Source of the DNA: Flavobacterium nitratireducens
GTDB taxonomy: Bacteria > Bacteroidota > Bacteroidia > Flavobacteriales > Flavobacteriaceae
Assembly (NCBI RefSeq): GCF_029625335.1
Contig: NZ_CP121111.1
Location: 1,550,001 to 1,614,000, forward strand
Direction of reading: 5' to 3'
DNA: 64,000 bases
Both the position numbers and the translations under genes were made by a program. The notes below the pieces were generated by a model. The model made no database searches and had not been told where the DNA came from. It saw nothing but the letters and a program-made list of their open reading frames with translations. Position 1 is the first letter of the stretch; the number at the start of each line of letters is the position of its first letter. Shown piece after piece: positions 43,520 to 53,193 of this stretch.

Positions 43520-44344
43520 ATGAAGCAATATCTAGATTTAGTAAAACATGTAATGGAAAATGGTTGCCAAAAAGGCGATCGAACAGGAACGGGAACCAAA
43601 AGTGTTTTTGGTTACCAAATGCGTTTTGATTTAAGCGAAGGTTTCCCTATGGTAACTACTAAAAAACTTCATCTTAAATCAATCATTTACGAATTGCTTT
43701 GGTTTCTAAAAGGCGACACTAACATAGCCTACCTTAAAGAACACAATGTAAAAATTTGGGATGCTTGGGCAGATAAAAATGGAGATTTGGGTCCAGTATA
43801 CGGACATCAATGGCGTAATTGGAACAGTGAAGAAATTGATCAAATTTCCGATCTAATACAAGAATTAAAAACCAATCCCAACAGCCGAAGAATGCTTGTT
43901 TCGGCTTGGAACCCATCAGTATTACCAGACACATCCAAATCATTCGAAGAAAATGTAGCTAACAACAAAGCCGCTTTGCCGCCTTGTCATGCTTTCTTCC
44001 AATTTTATGTAGCTAACGGAAAATTATCCTGCCAATTATACCAAAGAAGTGCCGACATTTTCTTAGGTGTTCCGTTTAATATTGCTTCTTACGCTTTGCT
44101 AACGATGATGATAGCACAAGTATGCGACTTAGAACCAGGAGAATTCATCCATACGTTCGGTGACGCACACATATACAACAATCACTTTGATCAAATCGAA
44201 CTACAATTATCACGTAAGCCTAGGCCATTACCAAAAATGATTTTAAATCCTGAGATAAAAAACATTTTTGATTTTGACTATGACGACTTCACTCTCGTAG
44301 GCTATGAACCTCACGAGACCATTAAAGGCAACGTGGCAGTATAA
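43520..44344 (+). CDS. thyA: Thymidylate synthase
   Basis: This 274-residue enzyme methylates dUMP to dTMP with methylene-THF. The catalytic Cys is in [13 protein letters not shown], preceded by phosphate-binding [15 protein letters not shown]. The segments [38 protein letters not shown] and [10 protein letters not shown] complete the active site. It lies near folA, with two genes between, reuniting the dTMP and THF cycle genes. The N-terminus and start match the family exactly. Confidence 0.98.
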   Translation: MKQYLDLVKHVMENGCQKGDRTGTGTKSVFGYQMRFDLSEGFPMVTTKKLHLKSIIYELLWFLKGDTNIAYLKEHNVKIWDAWADKNGDLGPVYGHQWRNWNSEEIDQISDLIQELKTNPNSRRMLVSAWNPSVLPDTSKSFEENVANNKAALPPCHAFFQFYVANGKLSCQLYQRSADIFLGVPFNIASYALLTMMIAQVCDLEPGEFIHTFGDAHIYNNHFDQIELQLSRKPRPLPKMILNPEIKNIFDFDYDDFTLVGYEPHETIKGNVAV

Positions 44345-44349
44345 ACAAA

Positions 44350-44386
44350 AAAAAAGCGTTTTAGATTAAACCTCTAAAACGCTATT
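44350..44386. terminator. Bidirectional terminator between thyA and the glycogen-binding gene
   Basis: AGCGTTTTAGA and TCTAAAACGCT form a perfect stem with an A run before and T-rich sequence after. It overlaps the stop codon of the minus-strand gene. Confidence 0.8.
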
Positions 44387-44662
44387 TTCAGCCCCTGCAA
44401 ATTCATTCCACTTAAATGAGTCTGCTTCTGTTTCGTTTATATATTCTCCGTCAATCAGATATTTGAATTCATAAGTTGCATCTTTATCCAAATCAAAAAC
44501 ACCTTTAAAAGTACCGTTTTTCAATTTACTTAAAGCACCTTCTTCAGGATTCCAATTGTTAAAATCACCTACTACAGCAGCACTTGTAGCTTCCTTAGCC
44601 TCTATTGAAAACGTAACTTTACAAACTGGTTTTGACTTTACAAACTGTTTTTTAATCGACAT
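44366..44662 (-). CDS. Small carbohydrate-binding (CBM48 / isoamylase early-set type) protein
   Basis: This roughly 98-residue single-domain protein matches the glycogen-binding early-set domain of AMPK-beta and isoamylases. It shows VTFSIEAKEATSAAVVGDFNNWNP, then YEFKYLIDGEYINETEADSF. Stand-alone versions are common in Bacteroidota, and their role is not established. The frame extends to 44692, but MSIKKQFVKSKPVCKVTF at 44662 is the likely start. Confidence 0.88.
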   Translation of the reverse strand: MSIKKQFVKSKPVCKVTFSIEAKEATSAAVVGDFNNWNPEEGALSKLKNGTFKGVFDLDKDATYEFKYLIDGEYINETEADSFKWNEFAGAENSVLEV

Positions 44663-44902
44663 AACTGTTTCATTTTTAGATTTCTGTAACAAAGTAAGTC
44701 ATTTTATTTTGAAGTTTAAACACCTTGAATGAACTTTTAAGACAAAACATAATAAAGTGTTAAAAACAAATCAATTTTATAATTTATCTTTGGTATTTTT
44801 CCTAATTAACAAAAAAAGAAAGAATGAAATACAAATAATTTCCCACACAAATCAACATTTAGAAATTAAATTTTATCTTTATAAACAAAAAAACAGCTCC
44901 CT

Positions 44903-45238
44903 ATGAAAACCGAACAACATGAATTATACGAGTACGCTAGAAAACGTATAAAACAGAAAAAAAGAGTTTATTTTCATTTTGTTTTATTGTTTTTAGCTAG
45001 CCTATTTTTATTTGTAGCCACAACCGTTTTTCACTTCAACGAAAACGCAAGTTGGCACATTTGGCTTATTACAGCTTGGTTGTTTTTATTTATTTTGCAT
45101 TTCATAAAAGTATTTATCACTGATCGATTCATGGATAAAAACTGGGAAAGAGAACAAATTGACCGCTTAGTCGATTTACAAAAAAAGAAAATTGAAGAAT
45201 TGAGCAACAACCTAAACGAAGAAAACCCTACTAATTAA
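44903..45238 (+). CDS. 2TM domain-containing membrane protein
   Basis: This 111-residue protein has two transmembrane helices (about 24-42, FHFVLLFLASLFLFVATTV, and 52-70, WLITAWLFLFILHFIKVF). They are flanked by conserved polar segments, YEYARKRIKQKKR before the first and FMDKNWEREQIDRLV after the second. This is the 2TM domain that in other proteins is fused to LytTR or kinase domains. It precedes folA by 6 bp, so they are cotranscribed. Function is unknown. Confidence 0.88.
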   Translation: MKTEQHELYEYARKRIKQKKRVYFHFVLLFLASLFLFVATTVFHFNENASWHIWLITAWLFLFILHFIKVFITDRFMDKNWEREQIDRLVDLQKKKIEELSNNLNEENPTN

Positions 45239-45244
45239 AAACGA

Positions 45245-45742
45245 ATGATTACAATGATCGCTGCTGCTGCCGAAAACAGGGCACTTGGAAAAGACAACCA
45301 GCTAGTTTGGCATTTACCAAACGATTTTAAACGATTTAAAAGCCTCACAACAGGACACTACATTATAATGGGTAGAAAAACATTTGAAAGTTTCCCTAAA
45401 CCCCTACCAAATAGAACCCATGTTATTATTACAAGACAAAAGGGATATGAAGCAGAGGGCTGTATCGTTGTAAACAGTATCGAAAAAGCTATTGAAATTT
45501 GCCCTAAAAACGAAGAATCATTTATCATAGGAGGTGGCGAAATTTACAATTTAAGCCTACCATTTGCCGATAAAATTGAATTGACTGTTGTACACCACAC
45601 TTTTGAAGCAGATGCTTTTTTTCCTGAAATAAATAAAAATGAATGGGAACTAACTAATAGCGAATTTCAAACTAAAGATGAAAAACATTTGTACGATTTC
45701 ACATTTGAAACCTATATTAAAAAAGAAAAAACACCTCAGTAG
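45245..45742 (+). CDS. folA: Dihydrofolate reductase
   Basis: This 165-residue enzyme reduces dihydrofolate to THF with NADPH, recycling the dihydrofolate made by ThyA. The N-terminal active-site segment NRALGKDNQLVWHLPNDFKRFK, the NADPH loop MGRKTFESFPKPLPNR and FIIGGGEIYNLSLPFADKIELT are all present. The stop codon lies inside its own terminator hairpin. It sits 6 bp behind the 2TM gene. Confidence 0.96.
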   Translation: MITMIAAAAENRALGKDNQLVWHLPNDFKRFKSLTTGHYIIMGRKTFESFPKPLPNRTHVIITRQKGYEAEGCIVVNSIEKAIEICPKNEESFIIGGGEIYNLSLPFADKIELTVVHHTFEADAFFPEINKNEWELTNSEFQTKDEKHLYDFTFETYIKKEKTPQ

Positions 45743-45754
45743 AGGTGTTTTTTT
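45729..45754 (+). terminator. Terminator overlapping the folA stop codon
   Basis: AAAACACCTC and GAGGTGTTTT form a perfect stem with a T7 run. The TAG stop is in the loop. Confidence 0.85.
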
Positions 45755-45789
45755 ACTTTGAATCACTTTAAAATTAATTTGAAACTATT

Positions 45790-46110
45790 CTAGTCTTGAA
45801 AAACAATTTGACATAACAACAATAAATTGACAAATAATAAACTCATACCCGAAATAAGAATAATATTATTTGCAATTTTTCGAGAAAAAATCTCGAAAAC
45901 CCCTTTAATACCAAATACCACAAAGATACTAAAGGAGGTGAAAATTAAAATTTCCAAAAACAAATTTAATCCTAAGAACGTATTTTGCGTTTCAATAAAG
46001 TCTCTACCTCTTATTAAAGAAGAGCCGTCAAAATAAATAACAAGAACAAATGAAATTGCCAACGCAAAAAACAGCCATCCGAGTTGAATAAGTAATTCTC
46101 TATTAATCAT
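45790..46110 (-). CDS. Small hydrophobic membrane protein, unknown
   Basis: This 106-residue protein has three predicted membrane helices: about 8-27 (LGWLFFALAISFVLVIYF), 47-70 (LNLFLEILIFTSFSIFVVFGI) and 82-102 (IILISGMSLLFVNLLLLCQI). A polar loop (DGSSLIRGRDFIETQN) lies between the first two. No family is recognised. It stands alone between folA and ubiE. Confidence 0.65.
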   Translation of the reverse strand: MINRELLIQLGWLFFALAISFVLVIYFDGSSLIRGRDFIETQNTFLGLNLFLEILIFTSFSIFVVFGIKGVFEIFSRKIANNIILISGMSLLFVNLLLLCQIVFQD

Positions 46111-46248
46111 GATAAGTAATTCAGGTTGTAAATTTCAATATAAAAAAATTGTCATACAATACCCACTTTTGGTGATTTTTCAAAAAATAAAAAAAACCAA
46201 ACCAAAATTGAATTTCAAAATACCAGAACATTTTAAAAGGCATTATAG

Positions 46249-46256
46249 TATATTTG
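46249..46256 (+). promoter_or_regulatory. -7 box of ubiE-porT
   Basis: TATATTTG fits TAnnTTTG, 14 bp before the ubiE ATG. Confidence 0.5.
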
Positions 46257-46270
46257 CTAAAATTTAAAAA

Positions 46271-47001
46271 ATGGACAAAAATATCACCCCATATAAAGAT
46301 TCTACCTTAGGCAAAAAAGAACAAGTCGCCAAAATGTTTGATACCATTTCTGGCAACTACGATAATTTAAATCGAGTTATCTCATTTGGAATTGATGTTA
46401 AATGGAGAAAAAAAGTACTCAAAATCATCAATAAAAATAAACCAGAAACTATTTTAGACATTGCAACTGGCACAGGAGACTTAGCTATTTTAATGGCACA
46501 AACCAATGCCAAAAAAATAACAGGATTAGACATTTCGGAAGGAATGTTAGACGTGGGAATAAAAAAATTGCGCAAAAAAATCTTTCTGAACGTATCGAAA
46601 TGATTTTGGGAGATTCCGAAAGTATTCCTTTTGAAGACAATTACTTTGATGCCATTACTGTTGCTTTTGGTGTACGTAACTTTGAAAACTTAGAAAAAGG
46701 TTTAGCAGAAATATTAAGAGTTTTAAAGCCTAACGGAACTTTTGTTATTCTAGAAACCTCAGTTCCTGAAAAAACACCTTACAAACAAGGTTACAATTTT
46801 TACAGCAAAAACATTTTACCAATCATCGGGAAATTATTTTCTAAAGACAACGTTGCCTATGGATACCTATCCGAATCGGCGGCTGCTTTTCCTTATGGTG
46901 AAGCTTTAAACAATATTTTAAGAAAAACAGGGTTTATAGATGTAAAAGCAATGCCACAAACTTTTGGGGTTGCCACCATTTATGTTGCATCCAAAAAATA
47001 A
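46271..47001 (+). pseudogene. ubiE: Demethylmenaquinone methyltransferase, one-base frameshift
   Basis: The two frames together encode one UbiE/MenG methyltransferase of about 243 residues, the last step of menaquinone synthesis. The first frame has [21 protein letters not shown] and the SAM-binding [11 protein letters not shown]. The second has [25 protein letters not shown] and the C-terminal [13 protein letters not shown]. Restoring one A in the A7 run at 46561-46567 gives [20 protein letters not shown] across the break. Menaquinone is essential for respiration in this group, so an assembly or sequencing error is the likelier explanation. porT follows 12 bp downstream. Confidence 0.88.
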
Positions 47002-47013
47002 ACTTTCCCGGTC

Positions 47014-47715
47014 ATGAAAAAGATAATTGCCTTTACTTTCTTATTAATATTCACTTTAGGACAGTCGCAAACTAAAGGAATGTTTAGTAAAGATCCTATT
47101 ATCAATTTAGAAAATTTTCAAAAACAACGACTGTATTTTGGCTATTATTTAGGGTTTAGTTCTTTTGATTTTAAGTTCGATTACAAAACGGTAAGTCCAG
47201 ACATCCAAGTAAAAAAAAGCACCGGTTTCAATGTAGGAGTTGTAGCTGATTTAAAACTTCAAGAACACGTAAACCTTCGTTTTGAACCCGGATTATATTA
47301 CACTAAAAGAACCTTATATTTTCCAGATTTTGAAAGAGAAATTGACGCAGTACGCGACGTAAACAGTACTTATATTCATTTTCCTTTATTACTCAAATTT
47401 TCCTCTGTAAGAACTGGGAACATTCGTCCCTATATTGTAGGTGGATTGTCTACTACTCTAAATTTATCTTCCAACTCAAAATCCAAAGACGATAATCTCC
47501 AACAAAAATTCAGAGTAAAACCATGGAGTACGAATTACGAGTTGGGTTTTGGAATCGACATCTTCTCTGAATACTTTATCTTTTCCCCTTCTATTCGTGG
47601 CTGTTTCAGCCTTAAAGACGAACTTATCCGTGATAATGACCCTAATAGCCCTTGGACAGGAAATATCGAATCATTAAAAACAAGAGCCGTCTTTATTAAT
47701 TTTACTTTCCATTAA
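47014..47715 (+). CDS. porT: Type IX secretion system outer-membrane protein PorT
   Basis: This 233-residue protein has a Sec signal peptide (MKKIIAFTFLLIFTLGQSQ) and a predicted 8-strand outer-membrane barrel. The strand pattern (FGYYLGFSSFDFKFDY, GFNVGVVADLKLQEHVNLRFEPGLYY, ending VFINFTFH with terminal aromatic/His) fits the porin-like fold. Its placement directly behind ubiE is the arrangement of porT/sprT in other Flavobacteria. PorT is required for type IX secretion and, in gliding species, for surface delivery of adhesins. Identification combines sequence style with synteny. Confidence 0.8.
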   Translation: MKKIIAFTFLLIFTLGQSQTKGMFSKDPIINLENFQKQRLYFGYYLGFSSFDFKFDYKTVSPDIQVKKSTGFNVGVVADLKLQEHVNLRFEPGLYYTKRTLYFPDFEREIDAVRDVNSTYIHFPLLLKFSSVRTGNIRPYIVGGLSTTLNLSSNSKSKDDNLQQKFRVKPWSTNYELGFGIDIFSEYFIFSPSIRGCFSLKDELIRDNDPNSPWTGNIESLKTRAVFINFTFH

Positions 47716-47722
47716 AAAAAAT

Positions 47723-48454
47723 TTAAGCCAGATTTCGCTTAAATTCACTCAAAATTATACCCGTTGCAGTGGCAACATTTAAACTTTCTGCCTTTTGTAA
47801 TTTCCCAAAACGAGGAATAGTAATACGGTTTTTTATTAAAGCTTCAATTTCTTCTGAAATACCATTAGCTTCATTTCCCATAACAATAATTCCTTCTTGA
47901 GGAAGGGAAGATTTATATATATTTTCTCCCTCCATAAAAGTGCCGTAAACTTTTAAATTCGTTTGAGAAATGTATGCTTCTAAATCCACATAAGTTACAT
48001 TTACCCTACTTATAGATCCCATTGTTGCCTGAACTACTTTTGGATTGTAAATATCAACCGACTCCTTAGAACAAATTACTTGTTCTACTCCGTACCAATC
48101 ACATAGACGTAATATAGTCCCTAAGTTACCTGGGTCTCTCACATCATCCAACGCAATTATTAAACCGGATTCGATAATTGTTTTTTCTTCTGGAATTTTA
48201 AACAATGCCAAACAGCTATTAGGTGTAGCTAAAGCACTGATTTTTTTCAAATCGGTTTCGTGTATTAAGGATTTTTTTTTACCTAAAACGTCCTCAAAAT
48301 CATACTGGGTAGTATACAAATGTTCTAATTCGAAATTAGAATTCAAAAGTTCTTGAATCACTTTTACACCTTCTGCAAAAAACATTTGATTGATAATCCT
48401 ATACTTTTTTTGCTGTAAACTAGTTATTAGTTTTATTTGGTTTTTACTAACCAT
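47723..48454 (-). CDS. SpoU/TrmH-family RNA 2'-O-methyltransferase
   Basis: This 243-residue protein has an N-terminal RNA-binding substrate domain (about 1-85) and a C-terminal SPOUT knot. SPOUT motifs are LDDVRDPGNLGTILRLCDWYG (motif 1), the IVMGNEANGIS segment (motif 2) and ITIPRFGKLQKAESLNVATATGIILSEF (motif 3). The target is probably rRNA or tRNA ribose, and the exact nucleotide cannot be told. It is convergent with porT and divergent from tamL. Confidence 0.92.
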   Translation of the reverse strand: MVSKNQIKLITSLQQKKYRIINQMFFAEGVKVIQELLNSNFELEHLYTTQYDFEDVLGKKKSLIHETDLKKISALATPNSCLALFKIPEEKTIIESGLIIALDDVRDPGNLGTILRLCDWYGVEQVICSKESVDIYNPKVVQATMGSISRVNVTYVDLEAYISQTNLKVYGTFMEGENIYKSSLPQEGIIVMGNEANGISEEIEALIKNRITIPRFGKLQKAESLNVATATGIILSEFKRNLA

Positions 48455-48463
48455 AAAAATATG

Positions 48464-48471
48464 TACTTTTG
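48464..48471 (+). promoter_or_regulatory. -7 box of tamL
   Basis: TACTTTTG fits TAnnTTTG. It lies 20 bp before the TTG start at 48492 and inside the longer open frame, so it supports the short start. Confidence 0.55.
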
Positions 48472-48491
48472 AATTAAATATTTTAGACGTC

Positions 48492-51047
48492 TTGAAAAAA
48501 ATTTCAGCAAAAATATCATTATTTATTCTAATAGGAATAATTATAGCTGCTTGTAACGCAGAAAAAAGAGTTCCAAAAGGAAAACAACTTCTTGCAAGTA
48601 CTCAAATTGCAGTAAATGGCAAGAAAACCAACAACGAAGATATTCACGAACAATTATACCAAAAACCTAACAGCACCTTATTAGGCTTTCGCTTACGATT
48701 AAATCTCTATAATTTAGCTAATCTAAATCCTGACTCGACATACCAAGCAAAATTCACTAACAATCCTGGTAAATACGAAAGAAAATCCAAATGGCTATCA
48801 GCCAAACAAGTGGATCGCCTTGGCAAATCCTTTTGGTATCACGGTATTCATGATTTTTTAAAAAAAACGGGGGAACCACCTGTCATTATTGATTCTACAA
48901 AAACAAAGAAATCGGTAGCGAGACTTAAATATTATTATTTCAATAATGGTTATTTTGATGTGGTAGTCAATTCTAAACACGATACCATAAAACCTAAAAG
49001 AGGAAAAATTGAATACGAAATCACAACTAACAACGCCTATTTGTTGGATACAATAACGGCTACTATTAGTTCGCCACAACTAGATTCCTTATACAAAACA
49101 GCAAAAGAAAATCCATTAATTAAACCTGGGAACCAATTTAAAACGATCGATTTTTCGGATGAAAAAAACCGTCTTTCTAACTATTTCAGAAATCACGGAG
49201 CTTATTATTTTCAACCAACCTCTATTGTATACGACATAGATACTATTGGCAAAAAAAACAAAGCCAATGTGAATATTAAAATAGGAAATAACAGTTACCA
49301 AGACAAAGATTCGACCAAAACGGAACCTTATAAACTTTATAAAATAAGTGATGTTGCCATTTACACCGACTTTAAACCCAACACAAATAAGCAAAACATA
49401 ACCGATAGTATTAGCTACGAGAATTTCAAATTATACGGAATTGAAAAAATTAAATACCGCCCTAAAGCAATTACAGATGCCATTTTTATAAACAAAGGAA
49501 ATCTATTTGCCGATTACAGAACCGTACTTACATCAAGATACTTGAGCAATTTAAAAATTTTTAATGCTCCAAGTATCCAATACGAAATTGTCAAAAAAGA
49601 CACATTAAACAATTCTTTAATAGCAAAAATATATCTTACTCCTAGAAAGAAATACAGCTTTCAAGCTTCTTCTGATTTTACCCATTCGAACATACAAGAT
49701 TTTGGTATCTCATTTACCCCAGCATTAACCATTAGAAATATTTTTAATGGTGCTGAAACTTTAGAAATATCGGCCAGAGCCAATGTAGGTTCCTCAAAAG
49801 ACTTAGCCAACCCCAATAACCAATTCTTCAATGTTTCTGAATATGGTGTGGATATGAAATTAAATTTTCCTAGAATATTTTTCCCTTTTTCTACCGAAAA
49901 AATCATCCCTAAAAGCATGATTCCTTCCACACAAATAGGAATTGGTTATACTTCGCAAAAAAATATTGGACTTGATAAAGAAAATTTCACTGGAATTTTT
50001 ACGTATAACTGGAATCCAAAACAAAACAACACCTCTAGATTTGATTTGTTCAATATCCAATATGTTCGTAATCTGAATCCATTAAATTACTTTAACGTAT
50101 ATAGTTCTTCGTACAATGCCTTAAATGAAATTGCAAAAACCTACAATATCAATCCAAATTATGTAGATGCTAACAACAATTTAATTATTGACAAAGGTAC
50201 AATTGGATTCACAAACGATGCCTTGACTCTGAATACTAATTTAACTCCCCAAGACCCCGCTTACAAAGAAGTTTTAAGTATTACTGAAAGAAGAGAACGA
50301 CTAAGCGAAGATAATTTTATATTGGCTTCAAGTTTTACATTTTCAAAAACGACCAAAAAAGATCTAAAAGACAACAATTTTTATCAGTTTAAGGCCAAAA
50401 TAGAATCGGCAGGTTCTTTACTTTCCTTGATTTCAAAAACAATTGGATTAAATAAAAACAATGCTGGAAATTATAAAATTTTCAACTTAGAATATTCAGA
50501 ATATGGAAAAGCCGAATTTGATTACATCAAACATTGGGATTTATCCAGACAAAATGTGTTTGCCTTTCGAAGCTTTTTTGGAATTGCTGTCCCTTTTGGA
50601 AATTCAGATTACATTCCCTTCTCAAGAAGTTATTTTGCAGGAGGATCAAATGACAACAGAGCTTGGCAACCCTATAGTTTAGGACCTGGAAAAACAGAAT
50701 CCTTATTGGATTTCAATGAAGCAAACATGAAAATTGCGCTTAGTGCTGAATATCGATTTAAAATTCTTGGAGACTTAAAAGGAGCTTTATTTGCCGATGC
50801 AGGAAACATCTGGAATGTATTTGATAATGTAACTGACGAAAAAGCAACTTTTAACAATTTGTCCAGTTTAAAAGATCTGGCATTAGGCTCTGGATTTGGA
50901 CTTAGATACGATTTAAATTTCTTTGTTGTCCGATTTGATTTTGGATTTAAAACCTTCAATCCTGCGGATGAATCTGGAAAAAAATGGTTTAGAGATTATA
51001 ATTTCGCACATTCAGTTTTAAATTTTGGAATAAATTATCCTTTCTAA
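48492..51047 (+). CDS. tamL: Translocation and assembly module lipoprotein TamL (BamA/Omp85 family)
   Basis: The open frame runs from 48390. Starting at the TTG at 48492 gives a clean lipoprotein signal (MKKISAKISLFILIGIIIAACNAEKR, lipobox IAAC) and about 851 residues. POTRA-like repeats occupy roughly 30-370, followed by an Omp85 barrel with the conserved FFVVRFDFGFKTFNP and a C-terminal aromatic (NFGINYPF). A lipidated Omp85 protein of this length is the Bacteroidota TamL, which acts in outer-membrane protein assembly. A -7 box at 48464-48471 lies inside the upstream extension, which rules out the longer start. TamB is not adjacent. Confidence 0.87.
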   Translation: MKKISAKISLFILIGIIIAACNAEKRVPKGKQLLASTQIAVNGKKTNNEDIHEQLYQKPNSTLLGFRLRLNLYNLANLNPDSTYQAKFTNNPGKYERKSKWLSAKQVDRLGKSFWYHGIHDFLKKTGEPPVIIDSTKTKKSVARLKYYYFNNGYFDVVVNSKHDTIKPKRGKIEYEITTNNAYLLDTITATISSPQLDSLYKTAKENPLIKPGNQFKTIDFSDEKNRLSNYFRNHGAYYFQPTSIVYDIDTIGKKNKANVNIKIGNNSYQDKDSTKTEPYKLYKISDVAIYTDFKPNTNKQNITDSISYENFKLYGIEKIKYRPKAITDAIFINKGNLFADYRTVLTSRYLSNLKIFNAPSIQYEIVKKDTLNNSLIAKIYLTPRKKYSFQASSDFTHSNIQDFGISFTPALTIRNIFNGAETLEISARANVGSSKDLANPNNQFFNVSEYGVDMKLNFPRIFFPFSTEKIIPKSMIPSTQIGIGYTSQKNIGLDKENFTGIFTYNWNPKQNNTSRFDLFNIQYVRNLNPLNYFNVYSSSYNALNEIAKTYNINPNYVDANNNLIIDKGTIGFTNDALTLNTNLTPQDPAYKEVLSITERRERLSEDNFILASSFTFSKTTKKDLKDNNFYQFKAKIESAGSLLSLISKTIGLNKNNAGNYKIFNLEYSEYGKAEFDYIKHWDLSRQNVFAFRSFFGIAVPFGNSDYIPFSRSYFAGGSNDNRAWQPYSLGPGKTESLLDFNEANMKIALSAEYRFKILGDLKGALFADAGNIWNVFDNVTDEKATFNNLSSLKDLALGSGFGLRYDLNFFVVRFDFGFKTFNPADESGKKWFRDYNFAHSVLNFGINYPF

Positions 51048-51061
51048 TGCTAATTAATTCT

Positions 51062-51069
51062 TATTTTTG
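51062..51069 (+). promoter_or_regulatory. -7 box of fbaA
   Basis: TATTTTTG fits TAnnTTTG, 47 bp before the fbaA ATG. Confidence 0.5.
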
Positions 51070-51116
51070 CGAACTTAAACAAAAAATCTAAAATCTAACA
51101 CAAAAACAAAAACAAA

Positions 51117-52184
51117 ATGGCACACAACATAAAAGCAGGTGTAGCAACTGGTGATCAGGTTCAAGAAATCTTTAATTATGCAAAAGAAAAAGGTTTTGCA
51201 CTTCCAGCTGTAAATGTTACAGGATCAAATACAATTAATGGTGTACTTGAAACAGCTGCAAAATTAAATGCACCAGTTATTATCCAATTTTCAAATGGTG
51301 GAGCTCAATTTAATGCAGGTAAAGGACTTTCTAATGCAGGTGAAAAAGCAGCTATTGCAGGTGCAATTGCAGGTGCAAAAAGTATCCATACCTTAGCAGA
51401 AGCATACGGAGCTACTGTAATTTTACATACTGACCACTGTGCAAAAAAATTATTACCTTGGATCGATGGTTTATTAGATGCATCTGAAGAGCACTTTGCT
51501 GCTACAGGAAAATCTTTATTCAGTTCTCACATGATTGACTTATCAGAAGAGCCAATCGAAGAAAATATCGAAATTTGCAAAACATACCTAGAAAGAATGA
51601 GCAAAATTGGTATGACATTAGAAATCGAACTAGGAATCACTGGAGGTGAGGAAGATGGTGTAGACAACTCTGATGTTGACAGCTCAAAATTATACACACA
51701 ACCAGAAGAAGTAGCTTATGCTTACGAAGAACTTTCTAAGGTAAGTCCTAGATTTACAATCGCTGCAGCTTTTGGAAACGTACACGGTGTTTACAAACCA
51801 GGAAACGTAAAATTAACTCCAAAAATCTTAAAAAACTCTCAAGATTACGTTCAACAAAAATTCAATACTGGACACAATCCTGTTGATTTCGTATTCCACG
51901 GAGGTTCTGGTTCTACATTAGAAGAAATCAGAGAAGGAATTAGCTACGGAGTAGTTAAAATGAACATTGACACTGATTTACAATTTGCTTTCACTGAAGG
52001 AATTCGTGATTTCATGGTAAACAATATTGATTATTTAAAAACACAAATTGGTAACCCAACTGGTCCTGATGCTCCAAACAAAAAGTATTATGACCCAAGA
52101 AAATGGATACGTGAAGGTGAAGTAACATTCAATACAAGACTTGAGCAAGCTTTTGCTGACTTGAACAACGTTAACACGTTATAA
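51117..52184 (+). CDS. fbaA: Fructose-bisphosphate aldolase, class II
   Basis: This 355-residue zinc-dependent aldolase has the metal-binding HTDHCAKK, the class IIA segments LEIELGITGGEEDGVDN and FVFHGGSGSTLEEI, and the C-terminal substrate loop KKYYDPRKWIREGE. The lysine/arginine and cation sites of the long (type A) class II aldolases are present. It catalyses reversible cleavage of fructose 1,6-bisphosphate in glycolysis and gluconeogenesis. Confidence 0.97.
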   Translation: MAHNIKAGVATGDQVQEIFNYAKEKGFALPAVNVTGSNTINGVLETAAKLNAPVIIQFSNGGAQFNAGKGLSNAGEKAAIAGAIAGAKSIHTLAEAYGATVILHTDHCAKKLLPWIDGLLDASEEHFAATGKSLFSSHMIDLSEEPIEENIEICKTYLERMSKIGMTLEIELGITGGEEDGVDNSDVDSSKLYTQPEEVAYAYEELSKVSPRFTIAAAFGNVHGVYKPGNVKLTPKILKNSQDYVQQKFNTGHNPVDFVFHGGSGSTLEEIREGISYGVVKMNIDTDLQFAFTEGIRDFMVNNIDYLKTQIGNPTGPDAPNKKYYDPRKWIREGEVTFNTRLEQAFADLNNVNTL

Positions 52185-52256
52185 TTAACAATTAACAATT
52201 AACAATTGATAATTGTAGAAGTTATCAATTGTTAATTATCAATTATCAATTGAAAT
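52185..52256. repeat. AT-rich tandem and inverted repeat between fbaA and accD
   Basis: Repeated units AATTAAC and AACAATTG on the left face TCAATTGTTAATTATC units on the right, forming an imperfect inverted repeat of about 70 bp. It may act as a partial terminator or be neutral low-complexity DNA. Confidence 0.55.
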
Positions 52257-53111
52257 ATGGCTTGGTTTAAAAGACAAGAAAAAGGAATCACAACTCCTAC
52301 CGAACAAAAAATGGATGTTCCAAAGGGACTTTGGTACAAATCTCCTACTGGAAAAATTATTGATGCAGAAGAACTGGAACGCAATCTATTTGTAAGTCCA
52401 GAAGATGGTTTCCACGTGAGAATAGGTAGTGCTACTTATTTCGAAATCTTATTCGACAACAATGAATTTACTGAATTAGATCCTAACATCACTTCAAAAG
52501 ATCCTTTGAACTTTGTAGATACAAAGAAATATGCTGATCGTTTGAAAGATGTTATGGAAAAAACAAAGCTTAAAGACGCTGTTCGTACCGCGGTTGGAAA
52601 ATCAAAAGGAAAAGACTTAGTAGTTTGCGCTATGGATTTTGCTTTTATTGGCGGTTCTATGGGAGCTGTTGTAGGAGAAAAAATTGCCAGAGGAATTGAT
52701 TACGCGATCAAACACAAATTACCATTTGTAATGATCTCTAAGTCTGGTGGTGCACGTATGATGGAAGCGGCTTATTCTTTAATGCAATTAGCTAAAACAT
52801 CGGTAAAACTAGCCCAACTTTCTGAAGCTAAATTACCGTACATCTCTTTATGCACTGACCCAACTACTGGAGGAACAACTGCATCTTACGCTATGTTAGG
52901 AGACATCAACATTGCTGAGCCGGGCGCCTTAATTGGGTTTGCTGGACCACGTGTTGTTAAAGACACAACTGGTAAAGATTTACCAGAAGGTTTCCAAACT
53001 GCCGAATTCCTTTTAGAGCACGGTTTCTTAGATTTTATCACAGCCAGAAAAGAATTAAAAGACAAAATCAACTTGTTTATTGATTTGATTCAAAACAACG
53101 AAATTCGATAA
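52257..53111 (+). CDS. accD: Acetyl-CoA carboxylase carboxyltransferase, beta subunit
   Basis: This 284-residue subunit of the carboxyltransferase makes malonyl-CoA for fatty-acid synthesis. It contains [38 protein letters not shown] and the oxyanion-hole segment [20 protein letters not shown] with [15 protein letters not shown]. The N-terminal zinc-finger cysteines of classical AccD are not visible in [18 protein letters not shown], where Cys would be expected; such Cys-less AccD proteins occur in this phylum. It ends with a strong terminator. Confidence 0.95.
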   Translation: MAWFKRQEKGITTPTEQKMDVPKGLWYKSPTGKIIDAEELERNLFVSPEDGFHVRIGSATYFEILFDNNEFTELDPNITSKDPLNFVDTKKYADRLKDVMEKTKLKDAVRTAVGKSKGKDLVVCAMDFAFIGGSMGAVVGEKIARGIDYAIKHKLPFVMISKSGGARMMEAAYSLMQLAKTSVKLAQLSEAKLPYISLCTDPTTGGTTASYAMLGDINIAEPGALIGFAGPRVVKDTTGKDLPEGFQTAEFLLEHGFLDFITARKELKDKINLFIDLIQNNEIR

Positions 53112-53132
53112 TTTTAGAATTTCTATAAATAC

Positions 53133-53172
53133 AAAATCCCATTTGCTAAAATAATTGCAAATGGGATTTTTT
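53133..53172 (+). terminator. Terminator after accD
   Basis: AAAATCCCATTTGC and GCAAATGGGATTTT form a perfect 14-bp stem with a T7 run. Confidence 0.9.
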
Positions 53173-53193
53173 TATATCTTTATCTTAAATCAT

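Noticed and set aside
52185..52256. Possible CRISPR-like array (repeated AATTAACAATTAAC)
   Set aside because: The units are directly abutting AT-rich tandem repeats with no spacers and no cas genes nearby.
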